Assembly: GCA_028291305.1 (NCBI GenBank)
Contig: JAQGII010000289.1
Span: 1-10,043, forward strand
Origin: Caulobacteraceae bacterium
GTDB taxonomy: Bacteria > Pseudomonadota > Alphaproteobacteria > Caulobacterales > Caulobacteraceae
Direction: 5' to 3'
Length of the DNA: 10,043 nucleotides
The notes under the pieces were generated by a model. The model saw only the letters and a list, made by a program, of their open reading frames with translations, did no database searches and was not told where the DNA came from. Made by a program: the position numbers and the translations under genes. Positions 1-6,622 of the stretch are shown here, one piece after another (the first letter of the stretch is position 1; every line of letters begins with the position of its first letter).

Positions 1-74
1 ACAGCACGCCGCCGATGATGACGTTATGGAAGTGCGCGACCAGGAACAGGCTGTTGTGCAGCTCGAAGTCGGCC

Positions 75-78
75 GGGG
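75..78 (-). other. One-base deletion (frameshift) in cyoB at a C-run
   Basis: On the coding strand, GGCGTGCTGCTCGCCGTG is followed by CCCC and then GGCCGACTTC. Restoring one C gives [13 protein letters not shown], the conserved sequence before the AHFHNV heme-ligand motif. As written the frame runs into V-P-R-P-T-S-S-C, unrelated to the family. Loss of one base from a homopolymer fits either replication slippage or a base-calling error. Confidence 0.8.
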
Positions 79-333
79 CACGGCGAGCAGCACGCCGGTC
101 ATGCCGCCGATGACGAAGGTGACCATGAAGCCCACGGTCCACAGCATCGGCGTCTCGAAGCGCACCCGGCCGCGATACATGGTGAAGAGCCAGTTGAAGA
201 TCTTGGCCCCTGTAGGGATCGAGATGACCATCGTCGTGATCCCGAAGAACGAGTTCACGCTGGCGCCCGAGCCCATGGTGAAGAAGTGGTGCAGCCAGAC
301 CAGGTACGACAGGATGGTGATGACCACCGTGGC

Positions 334-336
334 TTA
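334..336 (-). other. Premature TAA stop in cyoB
   Basis: The coding strand reads TCG ATG GTC TAA GCC ACG GTG, translating as S-M-V-stop-A-T-V. E. coli has LVWATV here, and related alphaproteobacterial proteins, as I recall, have a tyrosine. TAC to TAA is one substitution; TGG to TAA needs two. The frame stays open and homologous on both sides, so this is a point nonsense change rather than the natural end of the protein. Confidence 0.85.
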
Positions 337-1358
337 GACCATCGAGGTGTAGCCGAACAGGCGCTTGCCGCTGAAGGTCGAGACCACTTCCGAGAAGACG
401 CCGAAGGCCGGCAGAATGAGGATGTAGACTTCTGGGTGGCCCCAGATCCAGATCAGGTTCACGTACATCATCGGGTTGCCGCCGAGGTCGTTCGTGAAGA
501 AGTGGGTTCCCACGTAGCGGTCCATGGCCAGCATGGAGAGCACCGCCGTCAGCACCGGGAAGGAGGCGACGATCAGGACGTTCGTGCAAAGCGCCGTCCA
601 GGTGAACACCGGCATCTTCATGAGGGTCATCCCCGGCGCGCGCATCTTGACGATGGTGGCGATCAGGTTGACGCCTGACAGAAGGGTGCCGACGCCGGCG
701 ATCTGCAGCGACCAGATGAAATAGTCGACGCCCGCGTCCGGGCTGTAGGCTGAGCCAGACAGCGGCGGATAGGCCAGCCATCCGGTGCGGGCGAACTCGC
801 CGACGAACAGCGAGGCCATCACCAGCACCGCGCCGCCCACGGTCATCCAGAAGCTGAAGTTGTTCAGGAAGGGGAAGGCGACATCGCGGGCCCCGATCTG
901 CGTGGGCACCACGAAGTTCATCAGGCCCGTGACCAGGGGCATGGCCACGAAAAAGATCATGATCACGCCGTGGGCGGTGAAGATCTGATCATAATGCTGG
1001 GGGGGCAGGTAGCCGTGGTCGGGGCCGAAGGCCATCGCCTGCTGGGCCCGCATCATGAGGGCGTCGGCGAAGCCGCGCAGCAGCATCACCACGCCGAGTA
1101 CGACGTACATGACGCCGATCTTCTTGTGGTCCACGCTGGTGAACCACTCGCTCCAGAGATAGCCCCAGAGCTTGTAGCGGGTGATCAAGCCCGCCATGGC
1201 GAGGCCGACCAGAGCGACCCCTGCGAAGGTGCCGATCAGGATCGGTTCGTGGAGGGGGAGGGCGTCCCAGGTCAACCGTCCGAAGACCAGCTTGCCAAAG
1301 TCCAGGTGGTGGGGCGCGGACGGGGTCTGCATCTCTTGCATCGTCGGATCCCTTCCGG

Positions 1359-2342
1359 TCAGAGCGCCGGTCGCGCGAGAGGGGCCATCTCGGCCATGTG
1401 CTGGTGGTCGTGGCCGCTCATGGGCGCGGCGGCGGGCACGGTTCTCCTGCGGGGCATGGGGCCCATGGCGTCCATGCAGCTTTGGCCCGGTTCGACGCAG
1501 CGATTGACGATCGCCAGGAACAGGCCGGGCTCCACGCCGGCGTAGCGGCGCACCGGCGCGTCGGCGCTGGGGCGCTCCAGGGCGACATAGTCGGCGCGGG
1601 TCAGCGGGGCTGAGCCGCCTTTCACGGCTGCGGCCCAGCGGTCGAAGTCGGCCTGACTCATGCCGTGGAACTTGAACCGCATATCGGAGAAGCCGGCGCC
1701 GCTGTAGTTGGCGGAGAAGCCGTCATAGAGGCCCGGCTTGTTCACCACGGCGTGCAGCTGGGTCTGCATGCCCGGCATGGCGTAGATCTGCCCCGCGAGG
1801 GCGGGGACGTAGAAGGTGTTCATCACCGAGGAGGCGGTGATCTTGAACTCAATCGGCGTATCGACCGGGGCGGCCAGCTCGTTGACGGTGGCGATGCCGA
1901 GGTCGGGGTAGATGAATAGCCACTTCCAGTCCAAGGCCACGACCTCGACCCTCAGCGGCTTGACGCTCGCCGCCACGGGGCGGTGGGGGCCGATGCGATC
2001 CAGGGGGCGATAGGGGTCCAGAAGGTGGCTGCTGATCCAGGTCACCGTGCCCAGCACCAGGATGATGGCCAGGGGCGCAGCCCAGACGACCATCTCCAGC
2101 CGCGTGGAATGGTGCCAATCCGGTTCGTACCTGGCCGCCTTGTTCGAGGCGCGGTAGCGCCAGGCGAACAGCAGGGTGAGGGTGATAACCGGCACGATGA
2201 TCAGCAGCATCAGGCCGGTGGAGAGCAGGATCAGATCGCGTTGCTGCACGGCGATATCGCCGGCCGGGTCCATGACGACCATCTTGCAGCCGGCCAGAGC
2301 GGCCAGCAGGGGGGCTGCAACTATCGCTTTTGGAACTTTCAC
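1359..2342 (-). CDS. cyoA: Cytochrome bo3 ubiquinol oxidase subunit II (lipoprotein)
   Basis: This is the periplasm-facing subunit II of the bo3 quinol oxidase. The 327-aa product is close to the E. coli length (315). It starts with a lipoprotein signal, with lipobox LAGC and the lipidated Cys at residue 19, then two membrane helices (about 37-61 and 84-105) and a cupredoxin domain beginning near residue 130 with the conserved [11 protein letters not shown] (137-147). The loop that binds CuA in cytochrome c oxidases reads [13 protein letters not shown] (211-223) and lacks the Cys and His ligands, which marks a quinol oxidase. The start is GTG at 2342, chosen because it gives a compact signal peptide; no good Shine-Dalgarno precedes it. 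The C-terminus is unusual: Cys282 and Cys289, then a His/Met-rich tail near 308-319. It is followed 17 bp later by cyoB, so the two are co-transcribed. Confidence 0.93.
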   Translation of the reverse strand: MKVPKAIVAAPLLAALAGCKMVVMDPAGDIAVQQRDLILLSTGLMLLIIVPVITLTLLFAWRYRASNKAARYEPDWHHSTRLEMVVWAAPLAIILVLGTVTWISSHLLDPYRPLDRIGPHRPVAASVKPLRVEVVALDWKWLFIYPDLGIATVNELAAPVDTPIEFKITASSVMNTFYVPALAGQIYAMPGMQTQLHAVVNKPGLYDGFSANYSGAGFSDMRFKFHGMSQADFDRWAAAVKGGSAPLTRADYVALERPSADAPVRRYAGVEPGLFLAIVNRCVEPGQSCMDAMGPMPRRRTVPAAAPMSGHDHQHMAEMAPLARPAL

Positions 2343-2360
2343 GGGTTGGATATCCGTCCA

Positions 2361-2375
2361 CGCACACAGTGTGCG
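2361..2375. promoter_or_regulatory. 15-bp perfect inverted repeat just upstream of cyoA
   Basis: CGCACAC and GTGTGCG flank a single central A. The element lies 19-33 bp before the cyoA start, where it could be an operator at the transcription start or a small 5'-UTR hairpin. It does not match an FNR/FixK box. The regulator is unknown. Confidence 0.45.
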
Positions 2376-2390
2376 GTGCGATACGGCTTC

Positions 2391-2406
2391 TTTCGCAGGT
2401 GCGAAA
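2391..2406. promoter_or_regulatory. 16-bp perfect inverted repeat upstream of cyoA
   Basis: TTTCGCA and TGCGAAA flank GG, a 7-bp perfect dyad. Its centre is about 30.5 bp (roughly three helical turns) from the centre of the palindrome at 2361-2375, so two dimers could sit on the same DNA face. It is a candidate operator for the cyo operon; I recognise no known consensus. Confidence 0.45.
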
Positions 2407-2476
2407 TTGGACGGTTTGTCCTAGCCCCGCGCACGGCCGACGGCCTCTGGCGCTCCCCCGAGTTCAGAAGGGGGGT

Positions 2477-2490
2477 TGCGCCCTGGCGCA
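2477..2490. promoter_or_regulatory. 14-bp inverted repeat in the cyoA/MFS-like intergenic region
   Basis: TGCGCC and GGCGCA flank CT. The repeat lies about 80 bp before the MFS-like gene and about 135 bp before cyoA. No T-run follows on either strand, so it is not a standard terminator. It may be an operator for the divergent gene, but a GC-rich dyad of this size can also arise by chance. Confidence 0.25.
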
Positions 2491-2556
2491 GCTAGGTCAT
2501 GCTCGCTTGAAAAGATCGCCAGCAGGCGACAAGGCCATGGAATCTAGGGAAGAAAT

Positions 2557-2563
2557 GGAAGGA
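2557..2563 (+). promoter_or_regulatory. Shine-Dalgarno that sets the start of the MFS-like gene
   Basis: GGAAGGA sits 6 nt before the ATG at 2570. The in-frame upstream ATGs lack comparable spacing (at 2537 the AAGG is only 2 nt away), and the residues they would add are not homologous to anything recognised. This decides for the start at 2570. Confidence 0.7.
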
Positions 2564-2569
2564 CTACCC

Positions 2570-3301
2570 ATGTCTCGCGAGTGCGGCTTGCCTTCCTCTC
2601 TGCGGCTCGAGCTCGACGCCCAAAGGATGTACGCTGCGGCGCGCCCCGCAGACGCGCTCGACCTGGCGCCCGCCGCGGTGATCAGCCGCCTGCCGGACCT
2701 GTTCGATCTGAGCCTCTGGGGCATCGCCGCATTCGCCGTCTTCCCCCAGGTCATGTTCCCCCGCCTCGATCCTGTCGGCGCCGTGTTGGCGGGCCTGGCG
2801 ATCTGCCTTCTCGGCCCGGCCCTGCGGCCGGCGGGCGCAAGGCTGTTTGCGGAACTCGATCGGCGCCACGGACGCGGCGTGCGGCTGACGGCCGCCCAGT
2901 TCCTGTTGGGCGCCTCCACGGCCGCGGTCGCGTTCCTGCCCGACTGGCAAGCTCTCGGAGGGCTGGCGCTCGCCCTCCTCTGCGGCGCCCGCGTTCTGCA
3001 AGGACTGTCGATGGGCGGAGCGTGGAACGACCTCGCTGCGCGCAGGGCCCATGGCGCCGGACAGCGCGCGCCGGGTTGGTCACTTACCATTGCGTCCCTC
3101 GCGGCGGTGCTCGGCCTGGTCGTCGCCGGGGGCATGCTAGCGGTGCTGCACGCCGCCCTCGGCGCCTCGGACTTCCTTGCCTGGGGCTGGCGCTATCCCT
3201 TCCTCATCTCCTTCGCCATCAACATCGTCGGCCTGTTCGGACAGCTGCGCCTGCTGGCCGCCGCGACGCCGGAACCGCTGGTCCTTGACCGCCGTCCGTG
3301 A
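2570..3301 (+). CDS. Half-length MFS transporter-like membrane protein (metabolite:H+ symporter type, N-terminal half)
   Basis: This 243-aa protein matches only the first six-helix half of MFS metabolite:H+ symporters (ProP/KgtP type, about 430 aa). Likely helices are near 45-63, 68-86, 105-123, 128-146, 172-194 and 207-229. The landmark WGWRYPFLISF (205-215) before helix 6 is intact. The loop 2-3 signature is degenerate: FAELDRRHGR (93-102) where the family has FGHLGDRxGR, so the conserved Asp is out of place. RVLQGLSMGGAW (141-152) has Ala where the family has Glu. The frame closes cleanly soon after helix 6 and the next gene begins 26 bp on, so no second half survives here. It is divergent from cyoA and convergent with the FAD oxidoreductase. 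It could be a half-transporter, a repurposed membrane factor linked to the oxidase, or a truncated relic. The family is fairly sure; the function is not. Confidence 0.65.
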   Translation: MSRECGLPSSLRLELDAQRMYAAARPADALDLAPAAVISRLPDLFDLSLWGIAAFAVFPQVMFPRLDPVGAVLAGLAICLLGPALRPAGARLFAELDRRHGRGVRLTAAQFLLGASTAAVAFLPDWQALGGLALALLCGARVLQGLSMGGAWNDLAARRAHGAGQRAPGWSLTIASLAAVLGLVVAGGMLAVLHAALGASDFLAWGWRYPFLISFAINIVGLFGQLRLLAAATPEPLVLDRRP

Positions 3302-3327
3302 GCGTCTAGTGGACGAGCGACACACAG

Positions 3328-4629
3328 CTACCTGCGAGCGGGGCCGGTATGTTGTGGCGTCGGTCGCGACCGCGCGATCTGATCGGCAGTCTTCCGGCTG
3401 AGCACGAGCAGGTCCCGCCAGTTTTCATGCGCCAGAAGCGAGTTGCAGAGCCAGACATTGTCATGGCCCTGACCATCTTCCAGCTCGAAATAACGCCCGC
3501 TCGCAATGGCCGCACTGTCGATATGGGTCAAGTAGTCCGTCGCGCAGTGGATTTCGAGGATATCCACCAGTTCGGCGCCGCGGACCTGGAGCTCCCGGCG
3601 AAGCACCTGCTCGATGTGCGCTGGGTCGGCAGTGCTGGGGTACAGGTAACAGGCGTAATAGGCTGCGCCGGATGCGCTAGGCCCCTCGCGCCTGACCGCC
3701 AGCAATTGGTCGCGGTGATCGCCGTCTTTCATGCAGGCCCGTTGGTCGGTCTCGAACCAGTTCCTCGCCGTGACAAGGGCACAACCGTAGAGCGTCGATC
3801 TCGAGTTGTGCTGGAGCACTCCACGTCGGTTGACGTCGAACAGCTCAAGCAGCTCGGGGGCGCCCGGGGCACAGGCCACGGCCACATCGCGCACCACGAT
3901 ATCGCCATTGCACGTCGAAATGCGCCATCGACCATCGCCCTCACGGACGGCTGCCGTCAGCGGTGATTCCAACCGGACATCGGCGGCCTCGGCCATCCTG
4001 CGCGTCACTTCGCCAAACCCAGCGTCCAACTGCCGGGTGTCGCGGAGGATCGCCGTCATGATCAGAGCCGGCGTCATCCAGCGGAGGGCGTACAGCGCGG
4101 GGATTGAAATCATCGGTCCATAGCCGAAGCGGTCGATCAGAAGGACGAAGAGGGCCTGCAGGCCCTGACAGCCTTCGCTCGCGAGCCACTCGGCGGCCGG
4201 CGCGGCAAGTGCGGCGCAGGTTGCTCGATCTTTCGCCTCGAAGCGCGCAAGCGCCTTGCGGCGGCGGCGGGCGTAACGCTGGAGGTTCCAGAGTAGGCCG
4301 GCGGCCTGCGCCAGACGCCCCGGGATGGTGGCCTTGTAGAAGCGACCGACGATGCTGCCGGGCTCCGCATCGCTCTCTCCCAGCCGCCGCGTACCCACGC
4401 CAAAGGCGTGCGCCAGGGCGGCGACCTCCTGATAATCGCGGGCGAGGTAGCAGGCGCCCATTTCGATCAGGTTCCCTTCCAGATTGAGGCTCCAGGCCTT
4501 TCCGCCGGTCCGGTGAGACTTCTCCAGGATCACGCTGCCGATCCCCTGCTGCTTCAGGAACATCGAAAGCGAAAGCCCGGCTATGCCCCCGCCGACAATG
4601 GCCACGTCGAATTGCTCGAAGTCGTTCAT
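3328..4629 (-). CDS. FAD-dependent oxidoreductase, flavin amine oxidase / phytoene-desaturase fold
   Basis: This 433-aa flavoprotein has an N-terminal Rossmann dinucleotide-binding motif, VGGGIAGLSLSMFL (12-25), an acidic residue at the end of strand 2 (E36) and the following RTGGKAWS (40-47), as in amine oxidases and carotenoid desaturases/isomerases. GFGEVTRRMAE (204-214) corresponds to the family's GG-L-xxAL helix, and the C-terminal FAD-closing region includes NVWLCNSLLAHENW (391-404). No signal peptide is evident. I start it at ATG 4629, with a GGGGGG stretch 5 nt upstream; a GTG at 4635 would add two residues but overlaps that stretch. It is divergent from pfaD across a 302-bp region and convergent with the MFS-like gene. 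That layout suggests it modifies the neighbouring synthase's product, perhaps as a desaturase, saturase or isomerase. The substrate cannot be read from the sequence, and it may be unrelated to the synthase. Confidence 0.8.
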   Translation of the reverse strand: MNDFEQFDVAIVGGGIAGLSLSMFLKQQGIGSVILEKSHRTGGKAWSLNLEGNLIEMGACYLARDYQEVAALAHAFGVGTRRLGESDAEPGSIVGRFYKATIPGRLAQAAGLLWNLQRYARRRRKALARFEAKDRATCAALAAPAAEWLASEGCQGLQALFVLLIDRFGYGPMISIPALYALRWMTPALIMTAILRDTRQLDAGFGEVTRRMAEAADVRLESPLTAAVREGDGRWRISTCNGDIVVRDVAVACAPGAPELLELFDVNRRGVLQHNSRSTLYGCALVTARNWFETDQRACMKDGDHRDQLLAVRREGPSASGAAYYACYLYPSTADPAHIEQVLRRELQVRGAELVDILEIHCATDYLTHIDSAAIASGRYFELEDGQGHDNVWLCNSLLAHENWRDLLVLSRKTADQIARSRPTPQHTGPARR

Positions 4630-4670
4630 CCGCACCCCCCAATCCCTGATTCAGCGCTCCAAGATCGCCC

Positions 4671-4699
4671 ATTAGACCAGTCTGTCCTATGCATGTCCG
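4671..4699 (-). promoter_or_regulatory. Predicted sigma-70-type promoter for the FAD oxidoreductase
   Basis: Read on the minus strand, a -35 element CGGACA (4694-4699, 4 of 6 to consensus) and a -10 element TCTAAT (4671-4676, 5 of 6) are separated by exactly 17 bp. Transcription would start roughly 30-35 nt before the ATG at 4629. Confidence 0.4.
4673..4689. promoter_or_regulatory. TetR-family-like operator overlapping the FAD oxidoreductase promoter
   Basis: TAGACCAGTCTGTCCTA is an imperfect dyad with a perfect AGAC-CA-GTCT core (4675-4684) and outer TAG/CTA arms. It resembles the TAGAC...GTCTA operators of several TetR-family repressors. It covers the -10 and spacer of the predicted promoter, the position expected for repression. 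No regulator gene is in the window, so this rests on sequence shape only. Confidence 0.35.
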
Positions 4700-4764
4700 C
4701 AGAGACCGCATGGGCAGAGCCAACCGCGCGTTTATTGAGTTAGACGCACGTTCACACGACGCAC

Positions 4765-4775
4765 CATCAATGATG
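4765..4775. repeat. Short inverted repeat in the divergent region
   Basis: CATCA and TGATG flank a single A, with partial extension of the dyad by CAC/GTG. It lies in the middle of the intergenic region, upstream of both genes. The arms are short and chance is possible. Confidence 0.25.
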
Positions 4776-4812
4776 TGACTCGATGTATGGCCTGCGCTTG
4801 CGCGCCGCTTGA

Positions 4813-4826
4813 TCAGGGGCGCCTGA
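4813..4826. repeat. Inverted repeat TCAGG-N4-CCTGA
   Basis: This perfect 5-bp dyad with a GGCG centre lies about 105-120 bp upstream of pfaD. An activator or repressor site is possible. Nothing ties it to a particular family. Confidence 0.2.
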
Positions 4827-4884
4827 CCACCGTGCGTGCAAGGTGCGACATTATTGCAGTGCAGCAAATTGAAATGGGCTCTGT

Positions 4885-4903
4885 CGTTCCCACGATAGGA
4901 ACG
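4885..4903. promoter_or_regulatory. Inverted repeat in the predicted pfaD promoter
   Basis: CGTTCC and GGAACG flank a 7-bp spacer, CACGATA, 28-46 bp before the pfaD start. A possible -35, TTGAAA (4869-4874), lies just upstream, and a weak -10 (CGATAG, 4893-4898, 18-bp spacing) falls within the dyad. The repeat could therefore be an operator controlling the synthase operon. The promoter elements are only moderate matches. Confidence 0.35.
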
Positions 4904-4931
4904 GTAGCTCTAGCGCGGGGGCGGATATCAA

Positions 4932-6563
4932 ATGAGTGTTGCTACAGCGGGTCGGGAGGCGGCTTGCGGCGCCGTTGGACAATGGCTCGGCCATCAGTCC
5001 GACGTGGTGTTTGGCCCGCTGAGCGCCGACGACGTCCTACGCTCCATGCGTCGGCCGATCAGCGTGGTGCATGATGCTGCGAGCCGTCGAATGGGCCTGG
5101 CGTTCGGCGCCAGCCAAGCGAACGGGCGCGCGGCCTATCCGTTGCTCGGCATCCTGGCGCCGCTATATCCCGAATGGCTTGGTGATCGCGGTTTTGTGGA
5201 AAGCCATGGGATGCGGTTCGCCTATCTGGGCGGCTCCATGGCGCGCGGAATCGCGTCCGTTGACCTGGTCATCGCTCTGGCTGAGATGGGCGCCATGGGC
5301 ATGTTCGGGGCCGCGGGGCTGCCGCCGGCCAAAGTCGAGGCCGCCCTGGGCCGCATCTCCGCCGCGTTGGACCATCGGGGGCTACCCTGGGGCGTCAACC
5401 TGATCCATTCCCCCGGCGAGCCGGGCCTTGAGGACGATCTCGTCGACCTCTACCTCCGCCTGGGGGTGCGGCGTGTGGAGGCGTCCGCCTTCATGCGGTT
5501 GACCAAAGCGGTCGTGCGCTACGCCTGCACGGGATTGCAGCCCGGAGAGGGCGGGACGGTGCTTCGGGCGCGAGCCCTGTTCGCCAAGGTTTCTCGCGAG
5601 GAAGTGGCCGAGTTCTTCCTGTCTCCCCCGCCGGAAGCCATGCTGGCCCAACTTCAGGCCGAGGGCGCCCTGACGGCGCAGGAAGCCGACCTGGCCCGGC
5701 GCATTCCTGTGGCCGACCACATCATCGTGGAATCCGATTCTGGCGGTCATACGGATAACCGGCCGTTGGGGGCCCTGTTCCCGGTCATCGTCCGCCTTCG
5801 CGACAGCCTCGCCCGCCGCTTCGGCTTCAAACAAGCCGTGCATGTCGGGGCGGCAGGCGGAATGGGCACGCCCGACGCATTGGCCGGCGCCTACGCCATG
5901 GGCGCCGCATTTGTCGTGCTGGGATCGGTGCACCAGGCTGCCATCGAATCCGGCGTCAGCGACGACGCCCGAGCCATGCTGGCCACGGCCGGGCCGGCCG
6001 ACGTCGGAATGACGGCCTGCGCCGACATGTTCGAGATGGGCGTCAAGGTCCAGGTCCTGACCCGCGGCACCCTCATGGCGGCCCGGGCCAACCAGCTCTT
6101 CCAGATATACAAGGCCCACCAAAGCATTGAGGACATTCCGCCGGCAGTCAGGGCCAGGCTGGAGGCCGATATCTTCCGCATGCCGCTGGAAGATGTCTGG
6201 GGCCGCACCCGCGCCTTCTTCGCCGCCGATCCGGCGCAGATCGCCAAGGCGGAGGGCAATCCCAGGCATCGCATGGCCCTGATCTTCCGCTGGTACCTCG
6301 GTAATTCGAGCCGCTGGCCTCTGGTGGGCGAGTCGGACCGCAGGGCCGACTATCAACTTTGGTGTGGGCCGGCCATGGGCGCCTTCAACCGCTGGGTCGA
6401 AGGCAGCGTCCTCGAGGCGCCGCGGGAACGGCGGGTGCAGCAGATTGCGCTCAACCTGCTGGAAGGAGCTGCCGTGGTCACCCGCGCTCAACAATTGCGG
6501 ACATACGGGCTCGATGTACCGGGCGCTGCCTTCGCTTACCGGCCGGAGACGCTGGGGTACTAG
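4932..6563 (+). CDS. pfaD: PfaD-type FMN-dependent trans-acting enoyl reductase of a PUFA/secondary-lipid synthase
   Basis: PfaD proteins are stand-alone enoyl reductases of the nitropropane-dioxygenase (FMN TIM-barrel) family. They act in trans on chains carried by PfaA-type synthases in the cytoplasm. The 543-aa length is typical. Family landmarks run through it in order: YLGGSMARGIAS (98-109) with MGAMGMFGAAGL (119-130), NLIHSPGEPGLE (156-167), the catalytic-site SDSGGHTDNRP with H273, the FMN-phosphate segment VGAAGGMGTP (306-315), ADMFEMGVKVQVL (364-376), and RWYLGNSSRW with WCGPAMGAFN (453-486). The start ATG at 4932 is preceded by a GGGGGCGG stretch about 7 nt upstream. The PfaA-like synthase starts 59 bp downstream on the same strand, so they are probably one operon. 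Nothing is missing from the conserved core. The family call is firm; the lipid made is not deducible from this gene. Confidence 0.93.
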   Translation: MSVATAGREAACGAVGQWLGHQSDVVFGPLSADDVLRSMRRPISVVHDAASRRMGLAFGASQANGRAAYPLLGILAPLYPEWLGDRGFVESHGMRFAYLGGSMARGIASVDLVIALAEMGAMGMFGAAGLPPAKVEAALGRISAALDHRGLPWGVNLIHSPGEPGLEDDLVDLYLRLGVRRVEASAFMRLTKAVVRYACTGLQPGEGGTVLRARALFAKVSREEVAEFFLSPPPEAMLAQLQAEGALTAQEADLARRIPVADHIIVESDSGGHTDNRPLGALFPVIVRLRDSLARRFGFKQAVHVGAAGGMGTPDALAGAYAMGAAFVVLGSVHQAAIESGVSDDARAMLATAGPADVGMTACADMFEMGVKVQVLTRGTLMAARANQLFQIYKAHQSIEDIPPAVRARLEADIFRMPLEDVWGRTRAFFAADPAQIAKAEGNPRHRMALIFRWYLGNSSRWPLVGESDRRADYQLWCGPAMGAFNRWVEGSVLEAPRERRVQQIALNLLEGAAVVTRAQQLRTYGLDVPGAAFAYRPETLGY

Positions 6564-6581
6564 GCCTACTTTAGACGCGCG

Positions 6582-6591
6582 AACGGCCGTT
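6582..6591. repeat. 10-bp palindrome between pfaD and the synthase gene
   Basis: AACGGCCGTT is a perfect palindrome in the 59-bp gap, about 31 bp before the synthase start. No T-run follows directly (a TTTTT lies 9 nt on), and it is too short to count as a terminator. It could affect coupling between the two genes or be chance. Confidence 0.2.
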
Positions 6592-6622
6592 GGGCTGCAT
6601 TTTTAGGGTTTTGGCGTTCCAG

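Larger units (their letters stand above)
1..1341 (-). pseudogene. cyoB: Cytochrome bo3 ubiquinol oxidase subunit I, disrupted and cut by the window edge
   Basis: This is the catalytic heme-copper subunit, which oxidises ubiquinol, reduces O2 to water and pumps protons in the inner membrane. The uninterrupted part (codons 1-335, ending at 334) tracks E. coli CyoB closely. It has the quinone-site residues R89, D93, H116 and Q119, the heme-b ligand H124 (FTAHGV), and the CuB ligand H302 with the cross-linked Y306 (GHPEVY). The reading frame then meets a TAA. Homology resumes in the same frame with the CuB pair WLHHFF and continues to LLAVP. There a one-base deletion shifts the frame, after which DFELHN and AHFHNV (remaining heme ligands) follow in another frame. 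The start is ATG at 1341, with GGAAGGG 8 nt upstream. It lies 17 bp after cyoA in the same operon. The E. coli protein is about 663 aa, so the C-terminal third lies outside the window. The lesions could be real decay or sequencing error; with either one real, no working oxidase is made. Confidence 0.8.
4630..4931. other. Divergent intergenic region between the FAD oxidoreductase and pfaD
   Basis: No credible gene lies in this 302-bp stretch. It holds the likely promoter and a TetR-like palindrome for the leftward gene. Inverted repeats lie at 4765-4775, 4813-4826 and 4885-4903. A looser TTGC-N6-GCAA dyad lies at 4854-4867. It is visibly more AT-rich than the flanking genes, as expected for a bidirectional promoter region. 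Confidence 0.6.

Noticed and set aside
2330..2569. N-terminal extension of the MFS-like protein to an ATG at 2330
   Set aside because: The extra 80 residues are not membrane-like, overlap the cyoA start, and read through the palindromes. GGAAGGA 6 nt before the ATG at 2570 marks the better start.
3303..3315. CGTC-TAGTG-GACG hairpin between the convergent MFS-like and FAD genes as a bidirectional terminator
   Set aside because: The stem is only 4 bp, with no T-run on either side.
4777..4781. GANTC sites (GACTC here, GATTC at 4648-4652) as CcrM-type cell-cycle methylation signals
   Set aside because: One or two sites in about 300 bp are near the chance level, and no other cell-cycle motif was seen.
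3941..4867. A 308-codon minus-strand frame overlapping the FAD oxidoreductase and the intergenic region
   Set aside because: It overlaps the FAD oxidoreductase in another frame of the same strand. Its product is Arg/Pro-rich without domain features, while the chosen frame has a clear Rossmann motif.
5382..6494. A 370-codon open frame on the minus strand
   Set aside because: It is antisense to pfaD, whose plus-strand protein is conserved end to end; the minus product has no recognisable domain.
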